Assembly: GCF_002999335.1 (NCBI RefSeq)
Contig: NW_020312107.1
Location: 27,525 to 91,524 of the forward strand
Direction: 5' to 3'
Length of the DNA stretch: 64,000 nt
Source of the DNA: Cyclospora cayetanensis
Taxonomy: Eukaryota > Apicomplexa > Conoidasida > Eucoccidiorida > Eimeriidae
A program made the position numbers and the translations under genes. The notes under the pieces were generated by a model. It was not told the DNA's origin and did not search any database. It saw only the letters and a program-made list of their open reading frames with translations. Below are positions 11,955-25,200 of this stretch, piece by piece (the first letter of the stretch is position 1; each line of letters opens with the position of its first letter).

Positions 11955-12221
11955 ATGGGAAGGGCCCTCTTAGAAATTGGCTTCTTGAAGGTATTGCAAA
12001 AGGTGCTCCCAAGGGGTTTATCATACATGAATGCCGTATCCAGAGTCCTACGCAGTCACAAAGGCGACTGCCCACTGAGAGTCAGCGAGCTTTGTTGTTT
12101 AGCCCATGCCCTGCATGTTTGGGAATACAATCAACTCTACACTGCAGGTCAACAACTCCTCATGCGAATACCCGTAGAGATATGGCGGCATCTTGACCCT
12201 TTTGCACTACCGTCAAAATGA
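11955..12221 (+). pseudogene. isolated exon-like ORF, probable gene fragment
   Basis: A frame open from 11898 becomes protein-like after a good acceptor (TTGCCTCCCGCAG at about 11953). It reads as amphipathic helices: LEIGFLKVLQKVLPRGL, a helix around 'VSRVLRSHKG', then 'SELCCLAHALHVWEYNQL'. This resembles the helical-repeat style (ELxxLAHAL) of organellar RNA-binding proteins in apicomplexans, but that is only an impression. No matching upstream or downstream exon was found. The last residues (LDPFALPS) are encoded by the first unit of the 32-bp minisatellite that follows. I take it as a relic or duplicated exon; a terminal exon of an unseen gene is the alternative. Confidence 0.4.
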
Positions 12222-12462
12222 TTATTGACCCTTTTGCACTACCATCACAATGACTATTGACCCTTTTGCACTACCGTCACAATGACTATTGACCCTTTTG
12301 CACTACCATCACAATGACTATTGACCCTTTTGCACTACCGTCACAATGACTATTGACCCTTTTGCACTACCGTCACAATGACTATTGACCCTTCTGCACT
12401 ACCATCACAATGACTATTGACCCTTCTGCACTACCATCACAATGACTATTGACCCTTTTGCA
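12190..12462. repeat. 32-bp minisatellite, about 8.5 copies
   Basis: The unit is TTGACCCTTTTGCACTACCR followed by TCACAATGACTA. The TTGACCC start recurs every 32 bp at 12193, 12225, 12257, 12289, 12321, 12353, 12385, 12417 and 12449. Units differ by a G/A swap (CCGTC or CCATC) and a T/C swap (CTTTTG or CTTCTG). The first unit overlaps the end of the exon-like ORF. Because 32 is not a multiple of three, the array cannot keep one reading frame. Confidence 0.95.
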
Positions 12463-13218
12463 TGCATAGCAAAAGAGCTAAATCCGAGTGGTGCATTGTT
12501 CGCACTGAATGGTCTGAAGCTAAGTCGTTCACGTGCCACTCGGCGCTCAGAGCTAACGGGTGTCTTAGAAATTCAGCTGGCGTATTTTGGTTCAGCCATG
12601 GCGTCCTGATCGCATCCTCTGTAGGGTGTGAGGCGAAGGAACATCGGGGCTTTGGAAACGAGCAAGCTACACCAAGCAGTCTTCTAACCGAAGCTCGCTG
12701 GCGCCTGAATTGGAGTGAAATGCCCCTACAAGACTGAAGCTCCGGCAATTCTGTCACATTTTCCCGAGAGAATTCCGCCAGGCTCTCTGGGATGCTGGCA
12801 CGGCCGCGGCCCCACACCAGAAACCCGCAGGGCCTCGTGGTCACTGCAGCAGGAGCTGTACGTACAGCCGGGACTTCTAGCCTTTCCAGTGTTTCCCCTT
12901 GTTCGCTGAGCTGCGTAGGCAGCACTCTCGGTGTTTTTAGGGGCCCTTTTGCGCAAAGGCCCCCTCAAGTTGCCAGCATGCCCTTTGTCGGCGGCTTTGA
13001 GGTCTCTGACGTCGTCATTGCCCATGACGCATGAATAGTGCATGACACATACCTAAAAGGCCACCCTGGAGGCCCCTTTTGCCCCGGGTAAGGGTTCCAG
13101 GATTTGTGCATCCCCTCTCGTCTCCTTTCTGGGAGCTGGGTGCCTTGAGCACGTGGCTCTGAGCCACGTGGGCCCTCACAATCGATTGGAAGTCTCGAGG
13201 AAAGCGCTCTCAGCAGTC
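12463..13218. other. intergenic upstream of the URB1-like gene
   Basis: No coding exon could be supported. It includes an imperfect inverted repeat (GGGGCCCTTTTGCGCAAAGG region, about 12937-12962) and, nearer the gene, a perfect palindrome at 13150-13170. Confidence 0.5.
13150..13170. promoter_or_regulatory. perfect 10-bp inverted repeat with CACGTG-type ends
   Basis: CACGTGGCTC, one T, then GAGCCACGTG. It lies 48 bp upstream of the ATG at 13219. It could be a factor-binding site or a 5' UTR hairpin. The structure is seen; the function is inferred. Confidence 0.45.
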
Positions 13219-16200
13219 ATGTCAGAGGCAGCGGTACTTGCGAAGCTGCTTGATGCAGCCGCCCGAGGGGCTCAGGCAGGCATTAGGGGTGGAGATTCTC
13301 CCCAAACCGCAATACGGGAGCTTTTGGCATGGCTGGATCCACTTCTCCCCGCGCTTTGCCACCCCGTTGCCCCTCTAGTGTCTCAGACTCGACTGGGGAA
13401 GAAGGCAGCGCTGCTGCGGGAGCAGCGGCAGCGGCAGCTGCTGCTGCAGGAGCAGCAGGATCTGCCAAAGCTGCGGCAGCAGCTTTGGCAGTTGCTGCAG
13501 GCATACGCATCCGCCTCCCCAGGCTGTATTGAGCTCCTGCAGCTTGTGGATGCAAGCACTGCGGCACTCTTGCGACTGCTGGAAGAGGGCACCAAGGTCG
13601 CCCAGCGGGGCCTCCCCGAAGGAGCTAGTCCTGCTGCTGCTGCCCGTAAGAAGCTCCAGCAGCAGCAGCACATGCAACGGGATGCAGAGACGGCTGCAGC
13701 CGAGGCACTAGCGCAAGCAGCACAAGCAGCAGCACTCCTTGCCTGTGCTGTGGTCAAAGAGGAGAGGCTGGACGCCGTTCCGTGTGCTGCTGCGACTCGA
13801 CATGGACTGGCTGCAGCCCTCACGACTCCCACGAGACTCCTGTCTCTGGGGATGTTGATGCGTTCCCCTCCTCCTGCGTCCGCCCCCCCCACAGCGCAGC
13901 AGCAGCACGCTGTACTACAGCTGTGTCTCTGCCGTTTGGTTTCCTCTGCTGCTGCCTGCACGCCTGCAGCAGCCTGGCGAGTTGCGTGTGCAGTGCAGGG
14001 GACTGGAACGGCAGCAGCTGCAGCATCTTGCCAAGGAACCTCCGGTGGGGGGGGAGGCGAGCGAGAACCTGCGCAGCATCATCCGCTGAACACAGCGATG
14101 CATGCACTGTGCGAGGGGCCTTCAAGGCACCTGCTGGCAAGGCGGAGAAGAAGAAACAACAGCCAGCGAGCTGAGGGTACCCCAGATAGCGACCAGCGTC
14201 CACCTCCTCCTCCAGCTCAGGGATGCCTGTGTAGCTGCACCACTTGCGTCAAGGAGACAGCCGCGCAACCTGTGCAGGCAGGAGTGGCATCGGCTGGCGA
14301 GACTCAAGCGGCAGACGAAAGGGTTGCACAGACTTACCGTAAGACCAGCTGGAACCGTGCGTGGGGGTCTTTCTCAGTGCGCTGCTGCTGCCTTGCCTGC
14401 CGTGAGGAAATGGATCCTCTTGGCGTGAGCGCTCGTATCGGAGCGCAGCGTGAAGCAAGGCGAGGCGCACGCGATGGCGACTCAGCGAAGATCACACGGC
14501 CGCTGCTGGCGGAGGCTGCTGCTGCAGCAGCTGCTGCGACTGCGCATGTTCGCCTCGCCGTAAGTACACTGAGAGCTCGCGCTGCTCGGGAGGTCATAGG
14601 GGGATGCGGGCTTGTGCCCATTCGGTATGCTCTTCGGCAGGAGGCCTTGCGTCTGCTTCTGTTGCTTTTGCTGCATTCGGATCTCATCGTTAGCGAGACT
14701 TTGCTGCAGCCACGGCGGCATCTCCAGCAGCTGCAGTCTCACGCAGCAGCGCGTGGGAGCCACAGGGATTCTGCGAACAGCAGCAGCAGACTCGGAGATG
14801 ATGTGACGTTGCTGCGTTCCGCCGTTCGTGGGCTGCCGCTGGATAGGGAGCTCGACGCCTTGTGTTTCTTAGCGGGGTTGTCAGAAGCGTTTTTGGCTGC
14901 AAGAGCAGCAGGCCGCTTCAGACTCTCTGAGAGCACAGCGAGACATCTTTGCTTCACCAACGGACCTGGAGGCTTTGCACTCCCTGGCCTGCTTCACGCC
15001 TTCACTGCGAGGGAAGATTTGAATCATTTGTTGCAGCCTCTCTTGTGGCGTCGTCCCCCCGAGGGCTCAGAGGCAGCTGCAGCCGTTTATGCAGGAGAAA
15101 GCCACCAGCAGGAGGTGCCTTCTTCCCGTGAAGCTGGGGGGAGCCAGTCTGGCGAGCGTTTCGCCTTCTTCAGCTCGTCCTGGGTAGCGCAGCGCTTCCT
15201 CGCGTTTCTGCTGCTGTTGGCAGCTGCTCGCAGCCTCCTGCGCAAGGGGCTGTCTGCTGAGGATCGTGGGGCGATCACTGAGTCGGTAGCTCCCAGGAAG
15301 GATGGCATGGAGCACGAGCGGCCGCTGCTCTCTCTGGCTCTGGCGATTCGTCCTCTACAACTGCCTCCGCAGCAGGACCTCTTGTTGCAGCTTTTCAAGT
15401 CTCAGCCAGCCCTCTTGCCGCCTTTCTTGGCTAGTGCTACTGGACTGTTGTTGAGCCCTCGCCAGTCGTCTACCTTTGCCCTTTCGTGTCTCTTTCTCTG
15501 CCGCGTTCTAGAGGCCCCTTGGGTATTGCCCGTCCAGCAGCAGCAGCAAATCCTTGAGGCACGGCGCCAACGTCTCCATCATGAGCGACAGCCGCAACTG
15601 CAGCCACTAGCAACTGCAGACGTACTGCCGGAGCCCTCCCGCCTCTACAGCGCCGCAGGCAGGGGCCTTCTGGGATTGGCGCTTTGCGAGCACGACTTGA
15701 AGTTTTCGACTTCGGAGGCACCACGAGCAGAGTTTCAAGTCGTCTGCTCACAGGAGGCGGAGCAGATTCCGTACTTCGAAGACCTCGAAGCCAGGAGACT
15801 GCAACATGCGCAGATGCAGCACAAACGCCAGGATGTAGAACTGAGCAGACGACGTATCATTGCTGTTGCAGGGGCATACGTAGCCTCCCCTGCCCTGCTG
15901 TTGCGTCAGCACCTGTCTCAGTGTCTTCTGCAACCGGATGTTCGAACAGCCTTCTGCGGCGTTGCTCTTCTGCGGGCATGCTGCAAGGCCCTACGCTGCA
16001 TGCATGGAGCCCTCAGCGCACACCCCGATTTGCAGCGGCTTCTCTTGGCTGAAGTAGGCCCTCGCCTCCCAGACGCGAAGACTCTAGTCAACTCCTTGCT
16101 GCGGCTGCTCCAACAAGAGAAGCATGCGGGTACGCAGCAGCTTAGCGGCTCGAAGAAAGGAGGACATGCTCAAGCAACTCCCCCCGCAGCCGCTCACCAG

Positions 16201-19200
16201 GAAGAACTCTGGTTATCGGACGAGGCCCTATCCAGAGCTGCAGCAGCCTCTGCAGCTGCTGCTGCCAAGGAGAAGCAGAAACAAGAAGTGGAGCGTGCCC
16301 GGCGAGGCTCCGGAGAGGCCGACGACAGTGAAAATGATGAACTAGAGATTCATGTTGATGGCATTGAGGAGGCTACCGCAGATGCAGAGTGTGAGGATTC
16401 GTGTAGTGAAGAGGAGGACTCCCCTGAAGCGGATTCAACGACTTTGTGTGCAGCCTCCCGTGGTGTAGTCGCGGAGCACCTTATGCAGCTTTTCGCACAG
16501 TTGACATCGCTTAGGACCAGTGCAGGGGCTCCCCATGCAGACGCCGGAGGGCATAGCAGTGTGGCTGCCAAAGATGGTGTCTCTTCGACCTTCTTTCTGT
16601 TGCTCCTGGGGTAAGCATGCACCATGGGGAAGCCCGTGCTCCGTCCATTCTGTGCTCATAAATTTTTCTAGGCTAGGTCGACGGGCTCTTGACGCCTAGA
16701 AGTCTAGAACTACCTCTGTCGGCTCGTTTAGTTGAGGCATCCTCGTGGCTGCGCCTCGGATGGGGGGTAGAGTCAACTTTTTACTGGCCGCTGCTTGTAG
16801 AGGCAGGCGGTGGGGGTTCGCTAGTTCTCGCAGTGCCTGCATACAAATCAAGCCTCATAGGATGATCAGAGGCTGCGTGGCCGGTCGTCTGCATAACAGT
16901 GAATTGCCACCCCCTTTCGCTTTGTTTGGATTGCTTTTTTCGCAGGTGGATGGAAGTTGCGGAAGCCTATCAGGAGCTGATGACTCCATCGTTTCCTCTT
17001 GATTGGGGCAAGTTGCTCTGCACGTGGAAGCCCGTAGATTCCGAAGATCAAAGGAGCACTCTCTGCTGCAGGTCACGAAACATTGCAAAGTCCATCATCC
17101 GTCTGGGGGTACAGGCACGGGGAGGAGTAGGAGCATGGGGGCGCGAGATAGCTGCAGGTGGTGCTGTGTCAAAGCAGCAGCAGCTGGTACTTCTCCACCT
17201 CTTGCTGCAGTGGCATCGGGATGCACAGGGAAGCCGTCAGTGTCTCCTGAGTCCATGCCAGAAGAATGGGAGCCCAGACAATGACACTTCGGCTGCAGTC
17301 ATTTCTGACGAGCCTCTTCAGAACCTGCTAGGGTGCGTATATATATATATATATGTATATATATATGTATATTATATTCGCCTGTCATAGCAACTTTGCC
17401 ACACCTCCACGTGGCTGCCTGCACCAGTGCATGGGACGGCGATGTGGTTTTTCTCCCCCACGCATCCTACCTGGGATAAAGGCAGGAATTTGCGACGTGA
17501 GAGATTCCTTGTAGACTCGCTCTGCAAAGCCGACTTGTGCTGGTCCGTAACTGTGTTATGGGATCGTTTCTGCAGGTTTATGCACACGAGCGGCCTCTTC
17601 AGCCTCGATCCTGCTGGGGCTTTCGGAGTGGATGAAGCTGCTGTGTGGCTCACGGCGTTGGAAGAATCTTCCTGCTTTCGTTGCAGCGCGCTCTACTTTG
17701 TGGGGGTGTTGCGCCTCGCTAGTGAGCGTCGGTTGGCTCTGTTGCCCTATGTTGTTGCGCCCTACACCCGTGAAGGCGGAGACGAGACTGCGGCGCAGGA
17801 AGAAGCAGCGTGGCTTCTCTCACCCTTTTCTGCAGCCCTTCTGGCTCACCTCTCTGTGACCCCTCGTTGCAACAATGGGCGAGCGCTCTTTATCGATTTG
17901 CCGTCCTTCGGCGTGTCGGCCCCTGCAGAGAGTTGTTGGGGATGCGCCTTTAAGCACTCGGCGGAACTTTGCGCTGAGGCAGTCGTGCAGTGGGCAGTCA
18001 GCGGACTCATGAAGTGCTGCATCTTACGTCCTGCAATGCGGCATCCGCTTCTCACGTGGCTGCAACAGGAGGGCTCCTGGCGTGTTATCGGCTGTGCACT
18101 GAACATGCCGCGCGAGCAGAATGCGGAGGGGGGAACGCAAGCCGATTCTGCGGCGTTTGTGGAGGCAGCCCGCGCTGCTGCTGCTCAGCATCCCCAGAGC
18201 AAAGCGGTCAATCGGCTTCGCAAGCGGCTCTTGCGGTTTCTTGCGGTGCGGCGTGCAGAGTGTTCTGTTGACACCAATAAAGTCGCTGCGCACTCAGCCC
18301 CACAGACGACCCTCGAGGAGCAGTTGGAGCATCTTGCGGGATTGCATCAGCTGGCAACGAACTCGGCACCTCTCCTGGCCCCTCTCCATGAGGTAGCACC
18401 CGAGACTCTGCTCTGGGGATGTGCTGCCCGCTTGCCTGGCGCTGCGTCTCCAGCAAGAGACCACGTGGCTCTCGCAGAGAGGACGAATTTGCTAGGGCTC
18501 CTGGGGGCATTTACGCGGAACCTCGAGGAGCTGCAGGAGCTAGGAGGCCTTAAAGATTCGCAGCTACCACACGGTAACCTTCAAGGAACCGATGCGCTGA
18601 CCAGCGGCAGGTTGCCTGCCGTTCTGCGGCAAGTGGAAGCTGTGAGCTGGCAGCTCAGAAACAAGGCTCTACGGGAACGTCGTTGTGTCTCAGATGCCGG
18701 TCTAGGTGCAGACAACCCGTGTGCAGCTGTGATTGCCAGTGCGGGGAGACCTCTAGGGCGATTACTTCGCCAAGCCACCACGGCGCTTCAGCGTCTTGCA
18801 TTGACCGCCTCACTGCCTCAGTGCGCCGATCATGCGGAACCCCCTGCATCGCACAGCACGCGTGAAACGGCCTTCCGAAAAACAGCAGCCGACGACGAGG
18901 CCCTCTTGCACTGGGGAGAGATAGGGGCTACCTTGTGTTGCCACATTGCAAGCCTCTGTGAAACATTTTCTGCTGGAGGGATCCCCGACTGCTCCGTACC
19001 TTCGAAACTGCGGCTGCTTCGTCGTATCGTGATGTTTTTTGTAGCCCTCGCCGGTGTGCAAGATGCAGTTGAACGGAAAGGCCGCCCTTCAGTCAGCTTC
19101 GCGGGCTGCATGCAACGCCTAAGGCTCTGCCCAGTATTTGCTGACACGCGCTCGCAAGCCTTACCACAGGTATCTGAGCTGCAACTGGAGAGGGAGTTCT

Positions 19201-22200
19201 GCGAGATGGACCCGGTTCAAGAACTCTTGCGCTGCCTTCTGAAGCGTGTTGCAGTGGCAACAAAGCAACTGGTGGATGAAAAGGAGCGCCCTCTGTTGCT
19301 ACTGGCTTGCGAGTCAGTGCTAGGCGGAAAGGACTCCCCCTGTCTATCAACAGTCGGCAGTCCATTGGGAGGCGCGTCAGATCAGGTACACCTGAGATGG
19401 CTGCTGCCCCTCCTCGAATTCTGGGCGCTCGCAGGTGTGTCTGACCAGTCAGTGGGATTAGAAGACGCGATCCAAGGCTTTACCAGGGCCGAAGGGGAGT
19501 GCGCCATCTCGCTGTTGGTAGGAGCGTGCGGCGAATCCCCAGAGCGTAACAACGGATCCATTTCGACAGCCACCCTTGTTCAGAGGCTGGAGGCGCTACA
19601 CCCTCCCGACGCCGCTCTGCGTCTTTACGACTCTTTGAGTGTATTATCGGAACAGCTTCTTGCTGACCAGAAGGGTGCTAGAGTGAAGGAGACGCAACAT
19701 TCAATCGACGCAAGCCCTTCCGTTCTCTTGCCATCAACGAGCGCCCTGCTCAGAGCGGCCACGCACGTGATGCTGTGTCTTGCCTTGCAGTGCAGTCCAG
19801 CGGCGAACTTGCGAAGTGGCGGTGAAGATGACACAAATTCAGAAGGACAGGGCATCTTGCTTGTATTTAGGCCTAGTCTCATCAATGCCTTCCGTGCTTC
19901 CTGGGAGCGGAATCGTAGCCTTCGTTCTGCATGCATGCGCATGCTAGCATCGGAGGATGTCAAGGGAGATCATGCCACCAGTGTGTCGCTGCATCCAGCA
20001 GTACGTCTCGCTCTTCTGCTGCAGTGGCGGGAGCCACTGCAAAACTTGCCCTCCGCATTTTATCCTTCGCTAGTTTCTGAACTCCAGCAGTTTCAGGAGG
20101 AGGGGCCCCAGAAGCCTACAATCAGTGCTGCTCCGAAGCGACGCAAGAGGGCTGCCTCTGAACACCGAACAGAGATTATTCCTGCCTCCAGAACGTGGGC
20201 TGCTGAAGTGCTGGAGGCACTCAAGCTTTCTGCGTATGCACGTGACAGTAGGGGAGCAGCCGGCAAGCGCATCAGAACGAGGGCTTTGCAGTGGCAGATA
20301 GCGGCGGCGTTTTTGGTGGCTGGATGGGGAAACGAGGAGCCGAACGCTCTGACTGAAGATGCTCCAGGAAGATGGGCAGAGGGGGTGCAGCGATTTCTCG
20401 CTGGCCTCTGCATGCAGCAGCCATCAGGAAGCGACTGCGGGATGCGTCTTGGAATGCAATTGGCGCGCACTCTCGAGGAGCTTGCAGGGAGTCTTGAGGA
20501 GCCCTTCATGATTACAGATGGGTAAGCGGCTTGCTGCACGGATACCACCATAGGCGTTCCCTCGGGAAGGCGTATCACGAGGTGCTCATGCAGACTATGA
20601 GCTCTTGATGCGCTTGTCGCAAGTGCCAGCCACTAGTCTTTTGCACATTTTTCCCGAACGAGAGCGTTGTGAACTGCACGTGGCAACAGTGCCGCGTGAT
20701 CGAGTCTTGGGGGCATGTAGATATGTGTTCATCCTTCTCAAGGCTTGCGAGGGGGGTTGTTTACTCCCAGTTGATTGGCCTTGCTACTGGGACTTGCTGG
20801 ATAATGTATTTGTTAGGGGCAGCATGTGCATGTGTGTTTCTCAGGTGGCCTGTAGATGGATGGGCTCGGTATCACGCGGCTGCCATCGCTCTGCATGCAG
20901 CACAGCGGGCTGGAGCCGATTCGTGCATATATACCCACTCCCTTGCAGCCGGCCGGACTGGGATAGGAGGGGTTCTAAAGGATCTCAAGACGGAACTTAT
21001 GGAGCTGCAGGAAGCACTCCAAGGAATAGGCTCGTTGCATGACGCTGGGTATGGTGGAGGCGAGGAGGAGAGCGCAGTTGCGGCGGCTGCTGATTTGGCG
21101 TATTGTCTTGGAGTAATGAACCGCGCCGCTCAGCTAGGTCGAGTTGTGGTAGCTGCGATACAAATGGGGGTTGCTTCAGAGGCTGGCCTGACGAAGGACC
21201 AACGGCAGTGTTTTAAGGCTCTAAGGCCTAAGGCTCAAGCGGTTATGTGCGGCTTCTTAGATGCACTGGGCCAGTCTCCACCAACTGCCGCCGTTCACAC
21301 CGGCGCTGAGGCACTTGGGAAATTCCCGCGAAGCGAAAGGACCGATGATTCCTCCCCGGCGAGTCTGAACGTCGACATCCTGATTGTGCAGTCATCAGTT
21401 GATCTTTTTCTCCCTGCTGTGCAGCTTGCAATGGCGGCAGCGGCTTTGGATCCTTCCCCTACCCAGGCAAAATCCAGCGGTAAACGGATCGCCAGGCAAG
21501 CGCTTTTATCGACGGCGCTCGCGGAAGTTGGACAAGCCGCAAACCTTGCGATTCGGCGAGCACTGTCCACTCCGACTGGCGATGGTTCGAGTGCGACTGC
21601 AAGTATAACTGCGTCTATGATGCCTCTTCTGGAATATCTAGGTGCGTGTCTCCTTCCAGCCGCCAACGCACAGCTGGCGCAGGCGGAGGACCAGCATGCC
21701 GCGGATGCGCAACAAGCCGAAGAAGAGCCTTATTGCTTGCTCTCGGATGCATGCCCCGCGTTGTTTGAGGCTATCACGAACTTATGCGGAGCGTCCACGT
21801 CTTACGCAGATAGCATTTTATGCCGCATACTCCTGCTGGATAGTGGTTTTGCCTACATGGGGGCGTCGAACGCGGAAGCAGACGACAGCGAAGGCCGGCA
21901 ACTGCCTGCTGAGGCGGCAGGGGAATCTTCGGGCAGCTATGATGTTTTCTCGAACACCTACATGTGGATGACACACTTGCCAGACTTCCTAGAGGTTGCA
22001 AGCGAGACACGCGCAGATATTTATTCCTCCACAGATAGTCCGACTGTTTTCTGCCGTCTGCGGGGTCCATGCGATTGGCTCGCCCTCGATCCGCGCCGCA
22101 TGAATGATACACTCGATAACTTTGGCTTCCATACGAGGGCTCCAACTCGAGATTACCGGCCAGCTCGCTCTCTAACATTCGCGGCGACTTCAGAGCGACA

Positions 22201-25200
22201 TCGGTTGCTGGAAGCAGCCCTCAAGGCGCGCTGCAGTGTTTCGGAATCTGGCGATGGCGATGAGGAGCAGTCGAGCAGCGCTGGGGGGAGCCAGCATGCA
22301 ACGGTTCGGAAGGACCGCCTCCTGAGGAATCTGAACGGCTTAGCAAATGCATCCGAGGAGGACGTATTGCGGGGCACGACGGCTGTCAGCAGTGCTTACG
22401 ACGTGGTCTACGTTATTCCGTATCTTGCTGGACGCCTCATGAGGGCCTTTTTTGTGCTGTTGTGGCGATGGCAGAGGCAGCTTGAGGAGGAACAGGCACT
22501 GCAGCAGCAGGTGCACTCGCATCTGGGTGAAGAAGAATCAAGTGTCACACGTGCGGCTCGGATCGCCATGGAGCGTAAACGGCCAGTGTGCGTTGCCGAG
22601 CAGGCGCGAAGGGCCTGTGGTGTAGCGGGGGCGTGGCTGCGTTCACTGGAAGCGAACACGACAAATCACGATGCGACAGAGTCTGCGAAGGAGGAGGAAG
22701 CAAGCCAAGCCAGTGGAGGTGCTGTCTGTGAATCTAGTCCGATTTGTGAGGGTCAAAGCTCGGAGGCGGTAGCGTCTGAGGGGCCTGCTACAAAGAGGCG
22801 TAGGGAAGACGTGTGGGAGATGAACGAATTTAGACCACAGGAGATTCAGCTTGCTGTCACGCGCGTGAGCACATTCTTGAAGGCTTCTAGACGTGTAGGG
22901 CGTTTGTGGAGGCCCTTCGATTCCGGTGCGAGTGGGACAGAAGAAGGGCATTCCACTGACGTAGAGCTAGCTAGGAGCCTCGACGCTTGGGGTTCTTGTA
23001 TAGATGACGGGGATCAATGGCTCAGCAGTTTTGCCAGTGGCGGAGGCTTGCAACTGCTCGTTATGGCCCTAGGCTGCCCAGTAAGTCATGTGGCTTTGTC
23101 ATGTGTCGAAGTTTGCAGAATTTTCTCGCTTGTAGAGAGGCAGAATATGTATACATATAGTTATATACGTGCACGTATATAAATATACACATATATGTGT
23201 GCACACACATGTATACACATGAATATACAGATGTACACATATACACATACATCTGTATACATCTGTAAGGACACTATCAAAAAATTTTGGTAGTTTGCGA
23301 AGCTCTGGTTGGTGTTGGCTGCAGGATAAATCCACACGCGAGGCAGCGGCGCATGGGCTTGCCATCTACACCCATTTACTGCAGCTATCGGCAGACCGGT
23401 CGCTGTTATCCTATTTTGCAGATGTCCATGAGTTCAATATGCAAAGCAGAAAGCGTTCTGGGAATAGTGCCGCACATACACCGAAGAGGCGCGACTTGCA
23501 GCAGCGCCACAAGTCCGCAACGTTTGCTTTTCGAGAAGTAAAGCAGCTGCTAACACTTCTACGCTCTTTAATGTCGTCCATTCAGGTTCTCCAGCAGCAG
23601 GGAGATGCGGAGGGTGGAAGCATTCCACCACGAGAAACTGACGCAATCCAGGTCAGTTCAGTGCGTCGGGTCGTACTAGCTCTGCCGAGATGCGTGGATT
23701 TTAAGGTCGCGACATGGGCATCTGCTGCTTGCGACGGAAAGCTCTTTGTTCTGTTCTTCAAACGTATGCTGGTTTGATGTGTACAGGCTACCTCGCCGCT
23801 CGTATGCAGCTTCGCGGCATCAGTGGTGCCGTTTCTCTTTGTCCCAGATCATCCGTTGTACCCCATCCTGAACTACGCCCTTCTAAAGCATTCGGCTCTG
23901 TCCTTGTTGGTGCACGAGCCATGCATGCCTTTAACGCTGGCAGCCCTGCGCCAACCGTTATTAGGATCGGACGGAATCTTCTCACGGTTGATACTGTCTC
24001 CCTTGGCCGCAAGCTGTGCCCATCAAAGAGCCTTCTTACTAACTGTGCTTAAGAGGGCAATGGCAGTGTCTCAGTGCCTCGACGACGGTACCATCTCGCT
24101 AAGTGCTAGACTTAAGGCGCACAATACGACTCAGGCAGTCGTGCCGCCTCCTGCAGTACTGTCTCTTTCCGCGCTGCCCGTGCTGGCTTTGCCCACTCAG
24201 AAGTTGGCCTTGGGTTGGAGCGCGGTAGAGGCTCTCCTGATTGCAACAGCAGCACCACCGTGTCTTTCCGCATGCTGCTGGTGGTATCCGCATGCGGCCT
24301 TTAGAGCAATGGCCATGCAAGACGTCTCAAGTTTTCTTACATCTGAAAGCGAAGAAGGCACATGGAGTAACGGTGCCCATCTGCCGCTCGCCACAGTAAA
24401 TGCCCAACATCTGCTGCAGCGCTTCGGTCTTTTAGAGTGGCTTGAGGCTCAAATTGAGGCAACCATGGAATGGTTCATGACAGAGGCTGGACCCCAAAGT
24501 ATGAAATCGACCTCAACGACAGCTCATTATTCAGAGTTCATGGGCCAGGCCGTACCTCCACCTCCACACAGATCAAAGGTGTTTCGCGACTACGGTTTCC
24601 CCCAATGTGAAGAGGAATGTATCAGTCCCGTGAAGCCCCCACGCAGTGCAAGCGCTGAACCCTATGATCGATTGGATACAACAAAGTGGCTGCCAGTTTT
24701 GAAGAATTGCACCAGGCTCATGTGGTCTGTGCTTGCGGCTGCCACCTTGGCTCCACCGCTGCTTGATGTCACTGTGACAGATGCTTGCCAGTGGGACAAA
24801 GTCGCCTGCTTTACTTCTCAGCAAGCTTTCGAGAGGGAAACACATGTCACGTGCAGATCTATAACGCCAACTGGCACTGCGACAAGGGATGAGATGCCAT
24901 TCATCGATCTACCAGGCCCTTGGGGTCTACTTTCGACTACAGCTTCGTGGCCGCCAAAAGACGACAAGGCAGAAATTCGCTTGCTCAACGCAGCAATCAT
25001 ACGCGCGCGACATCAACTCTTCGGTTTGCGTCAACGGGCTGGTCGCAATCCAAGCGAAGATGCAGGCTCGTGTCGTGGAGGCGTTACAGGGTGTACTCGG
25101 GCAAGCAGCGCTTATGAGCCGCAATCCCAGGCTGCCCGCCAATTACAACTAAATCTATTGCAGGGGATACAGAGGCTTGCGCGTACGTGGTTTGCATTCG

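Noticed and set aside
12190..12462. CRISPR array
   Set aside because: The 32-bp units are directly adjacent with no spacers, and the genome is eukaryotic. It is a minisatellite.
12937..12962. Imperfect inverted repeat GGGGCCCTTTTGCGCAAAGG
   Set aside because: The arms are offset, and the structure is not linked to any gene boundary or repeated elsewhere in the window.
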